Positions 16,649 to 23,680 of a DNA stretch of 64,000 nt are shown here, piece after piece. Where the stretch lies: the NCBI RefSeq assembly GCF_019218755.1, contig NZ_JAHUWZ010000002.1, positions 620,001 through 684,000 of the forward strand, given 5' to 3'. Position 1 is the stretch's first letter, and each line of letters begins with the position of its first letter. The DNA is from Acidovorax sp. sif1233. Its GTDB lineage: Bacteria > Pseudomonadota > Gammaproteobacteria > Burkholderiales > Burkholderiaceae_C. Below the pieces are notes generated by a model. That model had not been told where the DNA came from and did no database searches. It was given only the letters and a program-made list of their open reading frames with translations. The position numbers and the translations under genes were made by a program.

Positions 16649-17245
16649 TTATTTCACCGGCACGGCCTCGACCACGCGGTAGTACAGGCCGTACTGGTCG
16701 TTGTGGAGCACGGTGAACCTGCCTTCGACCACCACGGGCTCCAGCGAATAGCGCACGGGCGTCTTGGCCTTGACCTCGACCATGCTCTCGGGCCCGCCGG
16801 GCAGGCAGAACGAGCAGGTCAGCGGCACCGAGGTGAGCAGGAAGTGCGTCTGCGTGGCCTTGGCGTCCAGCGGCATCATGAAGCCCTGGATGCGCTGCGT
16901 GGTCTTGTCCATGCCCTTTTGCGCGTCGTTGAACACGGGCAGGATGCCGTCCTTGGTCGTTTTCTTGGTCAGGTCGGTCAGCACCGACCAGGGGATCACG
17001 TCATTGCGCTGCGGCAGCGGCGCGACGGGACTGTTCGGGCTGTGGTAGCCCGCACCGGAGCCCGACGGCACACCCGCCACCGGCGCACCCCCAGCCCCCG
17101 CCGGCAAGGGCGAACTGAGCGCAGGCGCCGCGGAAGGCTGGCCCTGTGCCAGGGCGGTGCCGGAGATGCCGACACCCAACGCCAGCGCCAAAGGCAGAGC
17201 GACAGAGCGCCCGGGCACAAACCGAGGCAACAAACGATGGTGCAT
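16649..17245 (-). CDS. DUF3299 periplasmic protein of the zinc locus
   Basis: 198 residues. ATG 17245 follows a strong ribosome site (GGAAGGGGA, 5-6 bp away) and begins a signal peptide (SVALPLALALGVGISGTALA). After a Pro/Gly/Ala linker the conserved part runs from about 90: VIPWSVLTDLTKKTTKDG, QRIQGFMMPLDAKATQTHFL, then the Cys pair LTCSFCLPGGPESMVEV and a C-terminal strand region. This matches DUF3299, whose Pseudomonas member PA4066 belongs, as I recall, to the zinc-starvation operon PA4063-PA4066. The CxxC could bind metal or a thiol partner. The biochemical role is unknown. Confidence 0.82.
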   Translation of the reverse strand: MHHRLLPRFVPGRSVALPLALALGVGISGTALAQGQPSAAPALSSPLPAGAGGAPVAGVPSGSGAGYHSPNSPVAPLPQRNDVIPWSVLTDLTKKTTKDGILPVFNDAQKGMDKTTQRIQGFMMPLDAKATQTHFLLTSVPLTCSFCLPGGPESMVEVKAKTPVRYSLEPVVVEGRFTVLHNDQYGLYYRVVEAVPVK

Positions 17246-17340
17246 AAAAATCCCCTTCCGTGAACGCCCCGTGCGCACAGGGCCAACTGTTCCATGACCG
17301 CATCAACGCCGTCGAGGAACCACTTGACTCCACCCGACCT

Positions 17341-17466
17341 TATTTGCGGCTGCGCCCGACAAAACCGGCGCGCCCCCATGCCAGTGCCCCCGTGGAACCG
17401 GCTCCGCAGGGCCACCGGGGCGTCCCCCCTCAGGGGGGAAGGCGCGCAGCGCCTCAGGGGGGAGCT
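17341..17466 (-). repeat. Dispersed intergenic repeat, family B, copy 1
   Basis: Read on the minus strand it starts CTCCCCCCTGAGGCGCTGCG, continues with a GC-rich inverted-repeat segment (CCCCCCTGAGGGGGGA) and then CGGTGGCCCTGCGGAGCC and GTTCCACGGGG. The stretch CGGTGGCC-n-GCGGAGCC-n-GTTCCACGGG recurs at about 62020-62060. It fills the gap between the small periplasmic gene and the DUF3299 gene and could form a strong hairpin attenuating transcription between them. Confidence 0.6.
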
Positions 17467-17721
17467 TTAGTGCATGTGGCGCATGCCGCAGTATTTGCCA
17501 ATGCCCAGACCCTTGCACGCGGCCTGGAGTTCCTTCTGGCAGGTGTCGTGGCCCTTGCCGGCCTCCAGGCACTTGGCGGCGGCCTCGTGCGCGGCGGCCA
17601 TGGCGCGGTGGCGCTCGGCATCGGCCTTGGTTTCCTTGTCGGAATGCGCGCCCTGGGCATGCGCCAGCGCGCCCGCCAGCAGCAGGGGCGCCAGGGCCAG
17701 GGCGGTGAAGAGCTTCTTCAT
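17467..17721 (-). CDS. Small Cys/His-rich periplasmic protein of the zinc locus
   Basis: 84 residues. The signal peptide is clear (MKKLFTALALAPLLLAGALA, cut near AHAQ), preceded by GAAAGG at good spacing. The mature part is about 60 residues and helical, with His and four Cys (AAAKCLEAGKGHDTCQKELQ, AACKGLGIGKYCGMRHMH), a spacing that suggests two disulfides or a metal site, and ends Met-His. It follows the permease gene by 37 bp in the Zur-led operon. It occupies a place similar to PA4063 in the Pseudomonas zinc locus, though I cannot show homology. A periplasmic zinc carrier is the natural guess. Confidence 0.7.
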   Translation of the reverse strand: MKKLFTALALAPLLLAGALAHAQGAHSDKETKADAERHRAMAAAHEAAAKCLEAGKGHDTCQKELQAACKGLGIGKYCGMRHMH

Positions 17722-17758
17722 GGTGAACCTTTCGAATCGGTGGGTCGGAAATGGAAAT

Positions 17759-18997
17759 TCAGGGTTGGCTCAGCAGGTCCGCGACCTCGGTGCGGTAGGC
17801 CTGCATCGCTGGCAGCAACGCCGCCAGGGCCGCCACGCCGGCGGCCAGCAGCGGCACGCCGGCCTCCGCGGGCAGCCACACCAGGCCGCTGACGGGCAGC
17901 AGGCCCTGTGCCTGCAGTGCCCAGCCCAGCGCGTGGGCCAGGCCGTGGCCCAGCAGCAGGCCCAGGGCGCAGGCCATGGCGGCCAGCCACAGGGCCTCCC
18001 ACAGCACCAGCCCGGCCACGCGGCCCGGCGGCGCGCCCAGCATGCGCAGCATGGCCAGGTCGGCGCGGCGTTCGCGCACCGCGTTCCACAGCGCGATGAA
18101 CACGCTGAGGGCCGCCACGGCCAGCAGCACGCCGCCAAAGGCGCGCAGCACATCGGCGCCCACGCCCAGCAGGCGCAGCAGGCGCGTGACCTCGATGGCG
18201 GGCGCGGCCGCCTGCATGCCCGTGTCGGCATTGATCCGGCGCGGCAGCGTGACGGCGGCGAGCGGCGTGCGGTAGCGCACCAGGGCCACGGTGACCTCGC
18301 GGTCGTCCTTCAGCAGTTCCAGGTCCTCGTCATCGGTGGCCATGGCGCTCTCGTGCACCATCCAGACGGATTCGGTGCTGGTGAGGATGAGCCGGTCGAG
18401 CACGCAGCCGCAAGGCGCCAGCACGCCGCTCACGCGGTAGGGGTGGTCGCCGTGCGCGTGCCCTCCCCCGCCCAGCCCGTGGCTGCCCACAAAGGTGGCG
18501 CCCACCAGCTGCGCACCGCCATGGCCGGCCCTGACAATGCCGCGCGCCACGGTGGCGCCCAGCACCGCATCCATGGGCTGGCGCCACAGCGCGCCTTCGG
18601 CCAGCGCGGCCTCGTAGTGCGCCACGTAGTCGGGCGTGGTGCCCACGATGCGAAAGCCCTGGTAGCTGTCGCCCAGGCTGAGCGGGATGACCTGCGCCAC
18701 CAGCGGGTTCTTCTGCAGCGCCTGCACCTCCTGCAGCGGAATGTTGCCCGTGGGCACGTCGATGTGGAACACCCCCGCCAGGATGAGCTGCAGCGGGCTG
18801 CCCTTGGCGCCCACCACGAGGTCGATGCCCGCGAGGTCGCGCTCGAACGCCTTGTCCAGCTGCGTGGCCACCAGCAGCACCAGCGTGATGGCCGCCAGGC
18901 CCAGCGTGAGCACCAGCAGGTTGAGCACGGCCGCCAGGGGGCGCGACCACAGGTAGCGCCAGGACAGGCGGGCCAGCTTGATTGCTACTGAATTCAT
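17759..18997 (-). CDS. FtsX/MacB-type ABC permease of the zinc locus
   Basis: 412 residues with the FtsX layout: helix 1 near 20-45 (LLVLTLGLAAITLVLLVATQ), a periplasmic domain of about 230 residues containing a Gly/His stretch (GLGGGGHAHGDHPY) and Cys pair (APCGCV), then three helices (LRAFGGVLLAVAALSVFIAL, GLVLWEALWLAAMACALGLL, AGVPLLAAGVAALAALLP). It pairs with the overlapping ATPase (ATGA, 4 bp). FtsX-type transporters act on periplasmic or membrane substrates rather than as ion channels, so the job may be to release or deliver a zinc-binding ligand. Its first codons (MNSVAI) are encoded by a dispersed repeat. Confidence 0.88.
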   Translation of the reverse strand: MNSVAIKLARLSWRYLWSRPLAAVLNLLVLTLGLAAITLVLLVATQLDKAFERDLAGIDLVVGAKGSPLQLILAGVFHIDVPTGNIPLQEVQALQKNPLVAQVIPLSLGDSYQGFRIVGTTPDYVAHYEAALAEGALWRQPMDAVLGATVARGIVRAGHGGAQLVGATFVGSHGLGGGGHAHGDHPYRVSGVLAPCGCVLDRLILTSTESVWMVHESAMATDDEDLELLKDDREVTVALVRYRTPLAAVTLPRRINADTGMQAAAPAIEVTRLLRLLGVGADVLRAFGGVLLAVAALSVFIALWNAVRERRADLAMLRMLGAPPGRVAGLVLWEALWLAAMACALGLLLGHGLAHALGWALQAQGLLPVSGLVWLPAEAGVPLLAAGVAALAALLPAMQAYRTEVADLLSQP

Positions 18998-19047
18998 AGC
19001 TTTTCGCGCTTGTCCTGCAAGCGCCCGGGGCCAATTTCGTTCAAATC
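18981..19047 (-). repeat. Dispersed palindromic repeat, family A, copy 3 (coding junction)
   Basis: On the minus strand: GATTTGAACGAAATTGGCCC, then GCTTGCAGGACAAGCGCGAA, then AAGCTATGAATTCAGTAGCA. The usual core is reduced to GCGCTTG/CAAGCGC with loop CAGGA. It encodes the last 17 residues and stop of the ATPase gene and the start codon plus first residues of the permease gene. Confidence 0.8.
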
Positions 19048-19674
19048 CAGCATCTGCGCGCTGGCCAGGGCCTGCACCACGCGCTGGTCGTGCGTGGCAA
19101 TCACCAGGCTGGCATCGCAGGCGGCGGCGCTTTGCCGCAGCAAGTCCAGCGCATCGGCGGCGGCCTCGTCGTCCAGGCTGGCCGTGGGCTCGTCGGCCAG
19201 CAGCAGCTCGGGCGACAGCAGCACGGCCCGCGCCAGCGCGACGCGCTGCGCCTGCCCGCCCGAGAGCTGGTGCGGCCGGCGCGTGGCGAGTTCGGCCACG
19301 CCCACCTGCGCCAAGGCACGGGTGATGGCGGCATCGTCGCGCGGCAGCCCGGCGGCAAAGTAGACCAGCGCCAGGTTGTCGGCCACCGTGAGCGCGCTGG
19401 AGAGGTACAGCTTCTGCGGCAGAAAGCCGATGCTGCGCGCGCGCCAGGCGTCAATCTCGGCGCCCCGCTGCGTACCCAGCTGGGTGCCCGCCACGAACAG
19501 ATCGCCGCCGCTGGCACCCCGCAGGCCGGCGATGAGCGACAGCCAGGTGGACTTGCCGGTGCCCGAGCGCCCCCGCAGCAGCAGCGTGCCGCCCTGGCGC
19601 AGATCCACATCGGGGAAGCGCAGCGGCGCGTCGCCGCCGGGGTAGGCATAGGAAAGGCCCCGGGTGCGGATCAT
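18994..19674 (-). CDS. ABC transporter ATPase, LolD/MacB type, zinc locus
   Basis: 226 residues with Walker A LRGRSGTGKSTWLSLI (about 33-48), signature LSGGQAQRVALARAV, Walker B LLLADEPTASLDDEAA and switch His in VIATHDQRVV, all intact. Its start overlaps the stop of the Zur gene by 4 bp and its stop overlaps the permease start by 4 bp. It energises the FtsX-like permease. The Pseudomonas counterpart PA4064 belongs, as I recall, to a Zur-controlled transporter. The C-terminal 17 residues (from DLNEIGPGRL) come from a dispersed repeat and are not part of the family fold. Confidence 0.9.
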   Translation of the reverse strand: MIRTRGLSYAYPGGDAPLRFPDVDLRQGGTLLLRGRSGTGKSTWLSLIAGLRGASGGDLFVAGTQLGTQRGAEIDAWRARSIGFLPQKLYLSSALTVADNLALVYFAAGLPRDDAAITRALAQVGVAELATRRPHQLSGGQAQRVALARAVLLSPELLLADEPTASLDDEAAADALDLLRQSAAACDASLVIATHDQRVVQALASAQMLDLNEIGPGRLQDKREKL

Positions 19675-20159
19675 GCGGCGGCGCCCTCGGCAGGGTGCGC
19701 GCAGCCCGCGCAGCGGCCGCGCACCGCGATGTCCACCGCCAGGCTCTCATGCCCCGCCGTGGCCAGTGCCTGCAGCACCTGCCTGAGCGCGGTCCGCACC
19801 TTGGCCGAGCCCTGCGACAGGCGGAACTGGCGGTGGCAGTCATCGCATTCAAAGCGCGGCGCCGCGCCGTCGTCGCCCTGCGGCGCGAGCGCGTAGCGCG
19901 TGACGCGGGCGGCATCCACCTGCTTGTGCAGCAGGCCCGCGGCGGCAAACCGGTCGAGCATGCGGTAGACGGTGACCTTGTTGACGGGGGCGCCAGCGCC
20001 AGCCAGCGCGGCTTCCACCTCTGCCTCGGACAACGCAGCCTCGGGGCGCGCCGCGTACAGCGCCGCCAGTGCCCGCGTGGCACGGGTGGCGCGCATGCCG
20101 GCGGGCAAGGTCCAGGTGGCGGCGGGCACTGTGGCGGGGGAGCGGCGGGGTGTGGGCAT
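19671..20159 (-). CDS. zur: Fur-family regulator, probably Zur
   Basis: 162 residues. A winged-helix DNA-binding domain at about 20-90 (LAALYAARPEAALSEAEVEA, VNKVTVYRMLDRFAAAGLL) is followed by the dimerisation/metal domain with FECDDCHRQFRLS and a second Cys pair RGRCAGCAHP, the structural zinc CxxC sites of Fur proteins. Its lead position before zinc-type transporter genes and a ZnuD receptor points to Zur rather than Fur or PerR. It should repress this operon when zinc is plentiful. ATG 20159 is used; a TTG at 20192 would add 11 basic residues. The next gene starts inside its stop (ATGA). Confidence 0.85.
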   Translation of the reverse strand: MPTPRRSPATVPAATWTLPAGMRATRATRALAALYAARPEAALSEAEVEAALAGAGAPVNKVTVYRMLDRFAAAGLLHKQVDAARVTRYALAPQGDDGAAPRFECDDCHRQFRLSQGSAKVRTALRQVLQALATAGHESLAVDIAVRGRCAGCAHPAEGAAA

Positions 20160-20198
20160 GGCGGGTGCGGGGCGGCGGCGCCTGTAACGCAATCAGCT

Positions 20199-20209
20199 TG
20201 CATTATGCA
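20199..20209. promoter_or_regulatory. 11-bp palindrome TGCATTATGCA upstream of zur
   Basis: A perfect palindrome (TGCAT-T-ATGCA) in the most AT-rich part of the gap between the AraC and Zur genes, 40 bp upstream of the zur ATG. Zur boxes are AT-rich palindromes, so autoregulation is plausible, but it is shorter than and not identical to Zur consensus sequences I know. Confidence 0.4.
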
Positions 20210-20315
20210 GGCAGCCGGCACCCCGCGGCGGCAATCACCGCCCGTGGGCCCGGGCCATCCCGCCCCTTCAGTGCCTTCTGGCCGCCGCGCCAGCACCGTC
20301 CCGGGGCGCGAGGCC

Positions 20316-21191
20316 TCAGGACCAGAGGCGGTAAAGCCAGTAGCTTTCGTCCTCGGCCTGCACGCGCCGGGCCAGCTCGGAGGGGCTTTGGCCCGTGACG
20401 CGCTGCGTCTCGCGGCACAGGTGGGCCTGGTCGGCATAGCCCGCGCCCAGCGCCACGTCGTGCCAGCGTGGCGCGTGCCCCGACTGTTCGCTCTCCAGCC
20501 GGGCCCGCGTGAGCGCGGTTTCCGCCCGCGACAGCCAGCCAAGGCGCCGCAGCGACTGGCCGGCCCAGGTCCGCATGTGGCGCTCCAGGCTGCGCAGGCT
20601 GCCCCCCAGGCCCCGGGCGGCAGCGTGGGCCTGCAATTCGCGCATCCAGCGCACGGCCGCGGCGGCGCCCGCCGCAGGGGCCTCGGCATGCGCAGGTTCC
20701 TGGCTGGCCACGAAGTCCTCCAGCAGCGCCATCCGCTGCGCATCGCTGGCGGCCGCGCGCACGCCGTCGCACAGCGCGAGCCAGGCGGGCGACAGAACGT
20801 CCTGCACGGGCAGCAGTCCGTCCACCAGGGTGCTGATGTCCAGGCCCGTGAGCCGGTGGAATGCCTGCGGATGGAAGACCACGCCAAAGGTGCGCACCGG
20901 CCCGGGGTTGCGGGTCACCAGCGGCCGGGTCTGGGGCCCCAGCAGCAGCGTGGCCGGCAGCGCCCGCACCGCCTGCTGGCCGGGGCCGAGCTGCTCGGAG
21001 CTGCCCTCCAGGTACCAGGCGATGCCGCAGTACACCGAGGCCGGATAGCGGTTGAGCTGCGGGCCTTGCGCCGTGCCGTGCGCACGGCGCGTGGTGTCCT
21101 TGGTGATGTACGCGCGGATGCACCCCGCCAGCGGCGCAGGCGGCAGGACCACGGTGGCAAAAGGGAGCTGGAACCGGATTCGCACAGGCAC
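20316..21191 (-). CDS. AraC-family transcriptional regulator
   Basis: About 291 residues. The N-terminal 170 residues have cupin-like sensor features (LNRYPASVYCGIAWYLEGSS, LLLGPQTRPLVTRNPGP, GVVFHPQAFHRLTG). The C-terminal 110 hold the double helix-turn-helix (LGGSLRSLERHMRTWAGQSL, WHDVALGAGYADQAHLCRET, GQSPSELARRV). The start is uncertain: GTG 21191 or GTG 21185, since no in-frame ATG exists nearby. It is divergent from the methyltransferase gene across about 124 bp and may control it. The inducer is unknown. Confidence 0.82.
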   Translation of the reverse strand: MPVRIRFQLPFATVVLPPAPLAGCIRAYITKDTTRRAHGTAQGPQLNRYPASVYCGIAWYLEGSSEQLGPGQQAVRALPATLLLGPQTRPLVTRNPGPVRTFGVVFHPQAFHRLTGLDISTLVDGLLPVQDVLSPAWLALCDGVRAAASDAQRMALLEDFVASQEPAHAEAPAAGAAAAVRWMRELQAHAAARGLGGSLRSLERHMRTWAGQSLRRLGWLSRAETALTRARLESEQSGHAPRWHDVALGAGYADQAHLCRETQRVTGQSPSELARRVQAEDESYWLYRLWS

Positions 21192-21315
21192 GCATCGTAA
21201 ACAGGTCCGCCCCGGATCCCAACGCTGGACCAACAGACGCCAGGCCTGCGGCACGCCGCGCCTGGCGAAAACGTTCAAGACGGCACCGCCGGCGCGCGCC
21301 AGAATCACCGGCACC

Positions 21316-22290
21316 ATGACACCCACACCCCGCTCCGCCGCACCTGCCCCCTCCACCCCGCAGCAGCCGCTGCTGGCATCGGCCCGGCCCAGCCATACCG
21401 CCCTGCTGTGCGGCATCGCACGCGCCCGGCACCAGTTGATCGAGGGCGGCGAGATCTTCGCCGACCCGCTGGCGCTGGACATCCTGGGCCCCGCCGGGGC
21501 CGCGCAGGTGCGGCAGGCGCTTGAGGGCGATGGCCCCCAAGGCCTTGCGAGGGACGCGGGGAGCTTTTCGCAGGCCATGCGCGGCGCGCTGGCGGTGCGC
21601 AGCCGGATTGCCGAAGACACGCTGCGCGAGGCCGTGGCCGCCGGGGCCACCCAGTACGTGGTGCTGGGCGCGGGCCTGGACACCTTTGCCTTGCGCGGTG
21701 AATGGCCGCGCGGCCTGGCGCGCGTGTTCGAGGTGGACCACCCGTCCACCCAGGCATGGAAGCGGGGCCTGGCCGCTTCGGCGGGCTTGTGCATGCCCCC
21801 GGGGGCTGCCTATGTGCCGGTGGACTTCGAGCGCCAGGATTTCATGGAGCAGCTGGCGGCCCAGGGCCTGGACGCGGGCCAGCGCACGGTGTTCTCCTGG
21901 CTGGGCGTGACGATGTACCTCGCCCCCTCGGCCGTGCAGGCCACGCTCGCGCGCATCGGTGCCGGGGCGGCGCCGGGGAGCGTGCTGGTGTTTGACTACG
22001 TGCGCCGCCCGGGAGCGCTGCAATGGGGCCGCAAGCTGGCGCTGGGCCTGATGGCGCGGCGTTTCGGCCGCATGGGCGAACCCTGGCGGTGTTTCCTGCG
22101 CGATGCCGAGCTGCGGGCCCTGCTGGCGGGCCATGGCTTCGAGCCCGCCGAGTTCATCACGCCCGCCATGATCCGCAGCACGCTGCTGGCCCACCGGCCC
22201 AGCACGCGGCGCCAGCGGGTGCTGGGCGGGCTGCTGGGTGGCGTCGTGCGGGTGCGTGTGGGTGCGCGGGCCCCGGCGGCGGCCCGGTGA
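21316..22290 (+). CDS. SAM-dependent methyltransferase, leucine carboxyl methyltransferase (LCM) family
   Basis: 324 residues. The family stretch is FADPLALDILGPAG, then AVRSRIAEDTLREAV, the SAM-binding YVVLGAGLDTFALRG and EVDHPSTQAWKRG, then FSWLGVTMYLAPSAV. This matches bacterial members of the LCM/PPM1 family, which are SAM-dependent O-methyltransferases of mostly unknown substrate. It starts at an ATG in the divergent region with the AraC gene. A C-terminal basic tail (RPSTRRQRVLGG) follows the domain. It converges on msrA with a short hairpin-capable gap. Confidence 0.82.
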   Translation: MTPTPRSAAPAPSTPQQPLLASARPSHTALLCGIARARHQLIEGGEIFADPLALDILGPAGAAQVRQALEGDGPQGLARDAGSFSQAMRGALAVRSRIAEDTLREAVAAGATQYVVLGAGLDTFALRGEWPRGLARVFEVDHPSTQAWKRGLAASAGLCMPPGAAYVPVDFERQDFMEQLAAQGLDAGQRTVFSWLGVTMYLAPSAVQATLARIGAGAAPGSVLVFDYVRRPGALQWGRKLALGLMARRFGRMGEPWRCFLRDAELRALLAGHGFEPAEFITPAMIRSTLLAHRPSTRRQRVLGGLLGGVVRVRVGARAPAAAR

Positions 22291-22297
22291 CCACCGC

Positions 22298-22319
22298 CGC
22301 GGCCTGCGTCACGGCCGCG
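22298..22319. terminator. Possible bidirectional hairpin between convergent genes
   Basis: CGCGGCC (22298-22304) and GGCCGCG (22313-22319) form a 7-bp GC stem around an 8-base loop in the 32-bp gap between the methyltransferase and msrA stops. No T-run follows, so it is at most a weak intrinsic terminator. Confidence 0.3.
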
Positions 22320-22322
22320 CCG

Positions 22323-22862
22323 TCACGCCGGCTTGAGATAGCGGGCGAAGGTCTTGCGGAACTTGTCCACCTTGGGGCCCACCACGAAGGCGCAGTAGCC
22401 CTGGTTCGGGTTGTTCGCGAAGTAGTCCTGGTGGTAGGCCTCGGCCGCGCTGTAGTTGGCCAGCGGCTTCACCTCGGTGGTGATGGGCGCGCCGAACAGC
22501 TTGTCCTGCGACATCTGGCGGATCATGCCGTGGGCGATGTCGCCGTGCGCGGGGTTGTCGTAGTAGATGCCGCTGCGGTACTGCGTGCCCACGTCGTTGC
22601 CCTGGCGGTTGAGGGTGGTCGGGTCGTGGGTATGGAAGAAGATCTCCAGGATCTCCTCCAGGCTGATCTCGTCGGCGTCGAACGTCAGGCGCACCACCTC
22701 GGCATGCCCGGTGTCGCCCCGGCAGATCTGCTCGTAGCTGGGGTTCAGCGTGTGGCCGTTGGTATAGCCGCTCTCCACGTCGGTGATGCCCCGCACGCGG
22801 TCGAACACGGCCTCGGTGCACCAGAAGCATCCGCCGCCCAGAGTGATGGTTTGCAAGGTCAT
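22323..22862 (-). CDS. msrA: Peptide-methionine (S)-S-oxide reductase
   Basis: 179 residues, full length for MsrA. It has the catalytic GGGCFWCTEAVF with nucleophile Cys12 and the conserved GYTNGHTLNPSYEQICRGDTG, FFHTHDPTTLNRQGNDVGTQ and YHQDYFANNP. It repairs oxidised methionine (S-sulfoxide) in proteins, regenerated through thioredoxin. It is divergent from a TetR-regulated efflux operon across 93 bp. Confidence 0.95.
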   Translation of the reverse strand: MTLQTITLGGGCFWCTEAVFDRVRGITDVESGYTNGHTLNPSYEQICRGDTGHAEVVRLTFDADEISLEEILEIFFHTHDPTTLNRQGNDVGTQYRSGIYYDNPAHGDIAHGMIRQMSQDKLFGAPITTEVKPLANYSAAEAYHQDYFANNPNQGYCAFVVGPKVDKFRKTFARYLKPA

Positions 22863-22895
22863 GGTGGTCCTTTGGTTGTGCTTTGCGATTATGAA

Positions 22896-22924
22896 TTGAC
22901 GCTCCGGCAGGTGCTTGCTACATT
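22896..22924 (+). promoter_or_regulatory. Sigma-70-type promoter of the tetR-RND operon
   Basis: TTGACG (22896-22901), exactly 17 bp spacer, TACATT (22919-22924). This is close to the TTGACA/TATAAT consensus and lies 32 bp before the TTG start. The palindromic operator begins at the next base. Confidence 0.6.
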
Positions 22925-22938
22925 ACTAACCGGTCAGT
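22925..22938. promoter_or_regulatory. TetR operator, ACTAACCGGTCAGT
   Basis: A 14-bp palindrome centred on CCGG with a single mismatch between arms (ACTAACC/GGTCAGT; the complement of the left arm is GGTTAGT). It abuts the -10 box and covers the likely transcription start, ending 17 bp before the TTG of the TetR gene. Operators of this CCGG-centred form are used by TetR repressors of RND pumps. Confidence 0.6.
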
Positions 22939-22955
22939 CATTAACAGAATTTCCC

Positions 22956-23678
22956 TTGTCCCCCACGCCCAACCCCTCTTCCGCCCCCCCGGGCACCAAG
23001 CGCGAGCGCCGCAAGGAAGCCCGTCCTGGCGAGCTGCTGGAAGCGGCGCTGGACCTTTTTGTCGAGAAGGGCTTCGCCGCGACCCGTGTGGATGAGGTGG
23101 CGGCGCGTGCCGGGGTTTCCAAGGGCACGCTGTTCCTGTATTTCCCCAGCAAGGAAGAACTCTTCAAGGCCGTGGTGCGGCACAACATCGCCGGCCGCTT
23201 CGAGGAGTGGACGCAGGAGCTGGAGACCTTCGAAGGCACCACCGCCGAGCTGCTGCGCTATTGCTACGAGGTGTGGTGGGAGCGCATCGGCTCTACCAAG
23301 GCCTCGGGCATCACCAAGCTGATGTTCAGCGAAGCCCAGAACTTCCCCGAGATCATGCAGTTCTACCAGCAGGAAGTGATCCAGCCGGGCCAGGGGCTGA
23401 TCCGCCGCATCATCCAGCGCGGCATCGAGCGCGGCGAGTTCCGGCCGGTGGCGCTCGACTACATCGTGCACGTGGTGCTGGCCCCCATGATCTTCCTGAT
23501 GATGTGGAAACACTCGCTGGCGGTCTGCATCCCCGACGGCCTGGGCCTGCAGCCCGAGCTGTTCATCCAGGCGCAGATCGACAACGTGCTGCATGGGCTG
23601 CTCGTGCGGCCCGATGCACCCCCGTGCGCCCCTCCCTCCTCCTCCCCTTCTTCTTCTCCGCCCGTGCGCGGCGCCTGA
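22956..23678 (+). CDS. TetR-family repressor of the RND efflux operon
   Basis: 240 residues from a TTG; no ATG or GTG is available before the DNA-binding domain. The helix-turn-helix spans about 23-70 (ELLEAALDLFVEKGFAATRV, VAARAGVSKGTLFLYFPSKE). A helical ligand domain with large hydrophobics follows (MFSEAQNFPEIMQFYQQEV, VLAPMIFLMMWKHSLAV), as in AcrR-like drug sensors. The C-terminus is Pro/Ser-rich. It begins just after a strong promoter/operator and ends 2 bp before the adaptor gene, so it is the first gene of the efflux operon and likely represses itself and the pump. Confidence 0.88.
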   Translation: MSPTPNPSSAPPGTKRERRKEARPGELLEAALDLFVEKGFAATRVDEVAARAGVSKGTLFLYFPSKEELFKAVVRHNIAGRFEEWTQELETFEGTTAELLRYCYEVWWERIGSTKASGITKLMFSEAQNFPEIMQFYQQEVIQPGQGLIRRIIQRGIERGEFRPVALDYIVHVVLAPMIFLMMWKHSLAVCIPDGLGLQPELFIQAQIDNVLHGLLVRPDAPPCAPPSSSPSSSPPVRGA

Positions 23679-23680
23679 CC

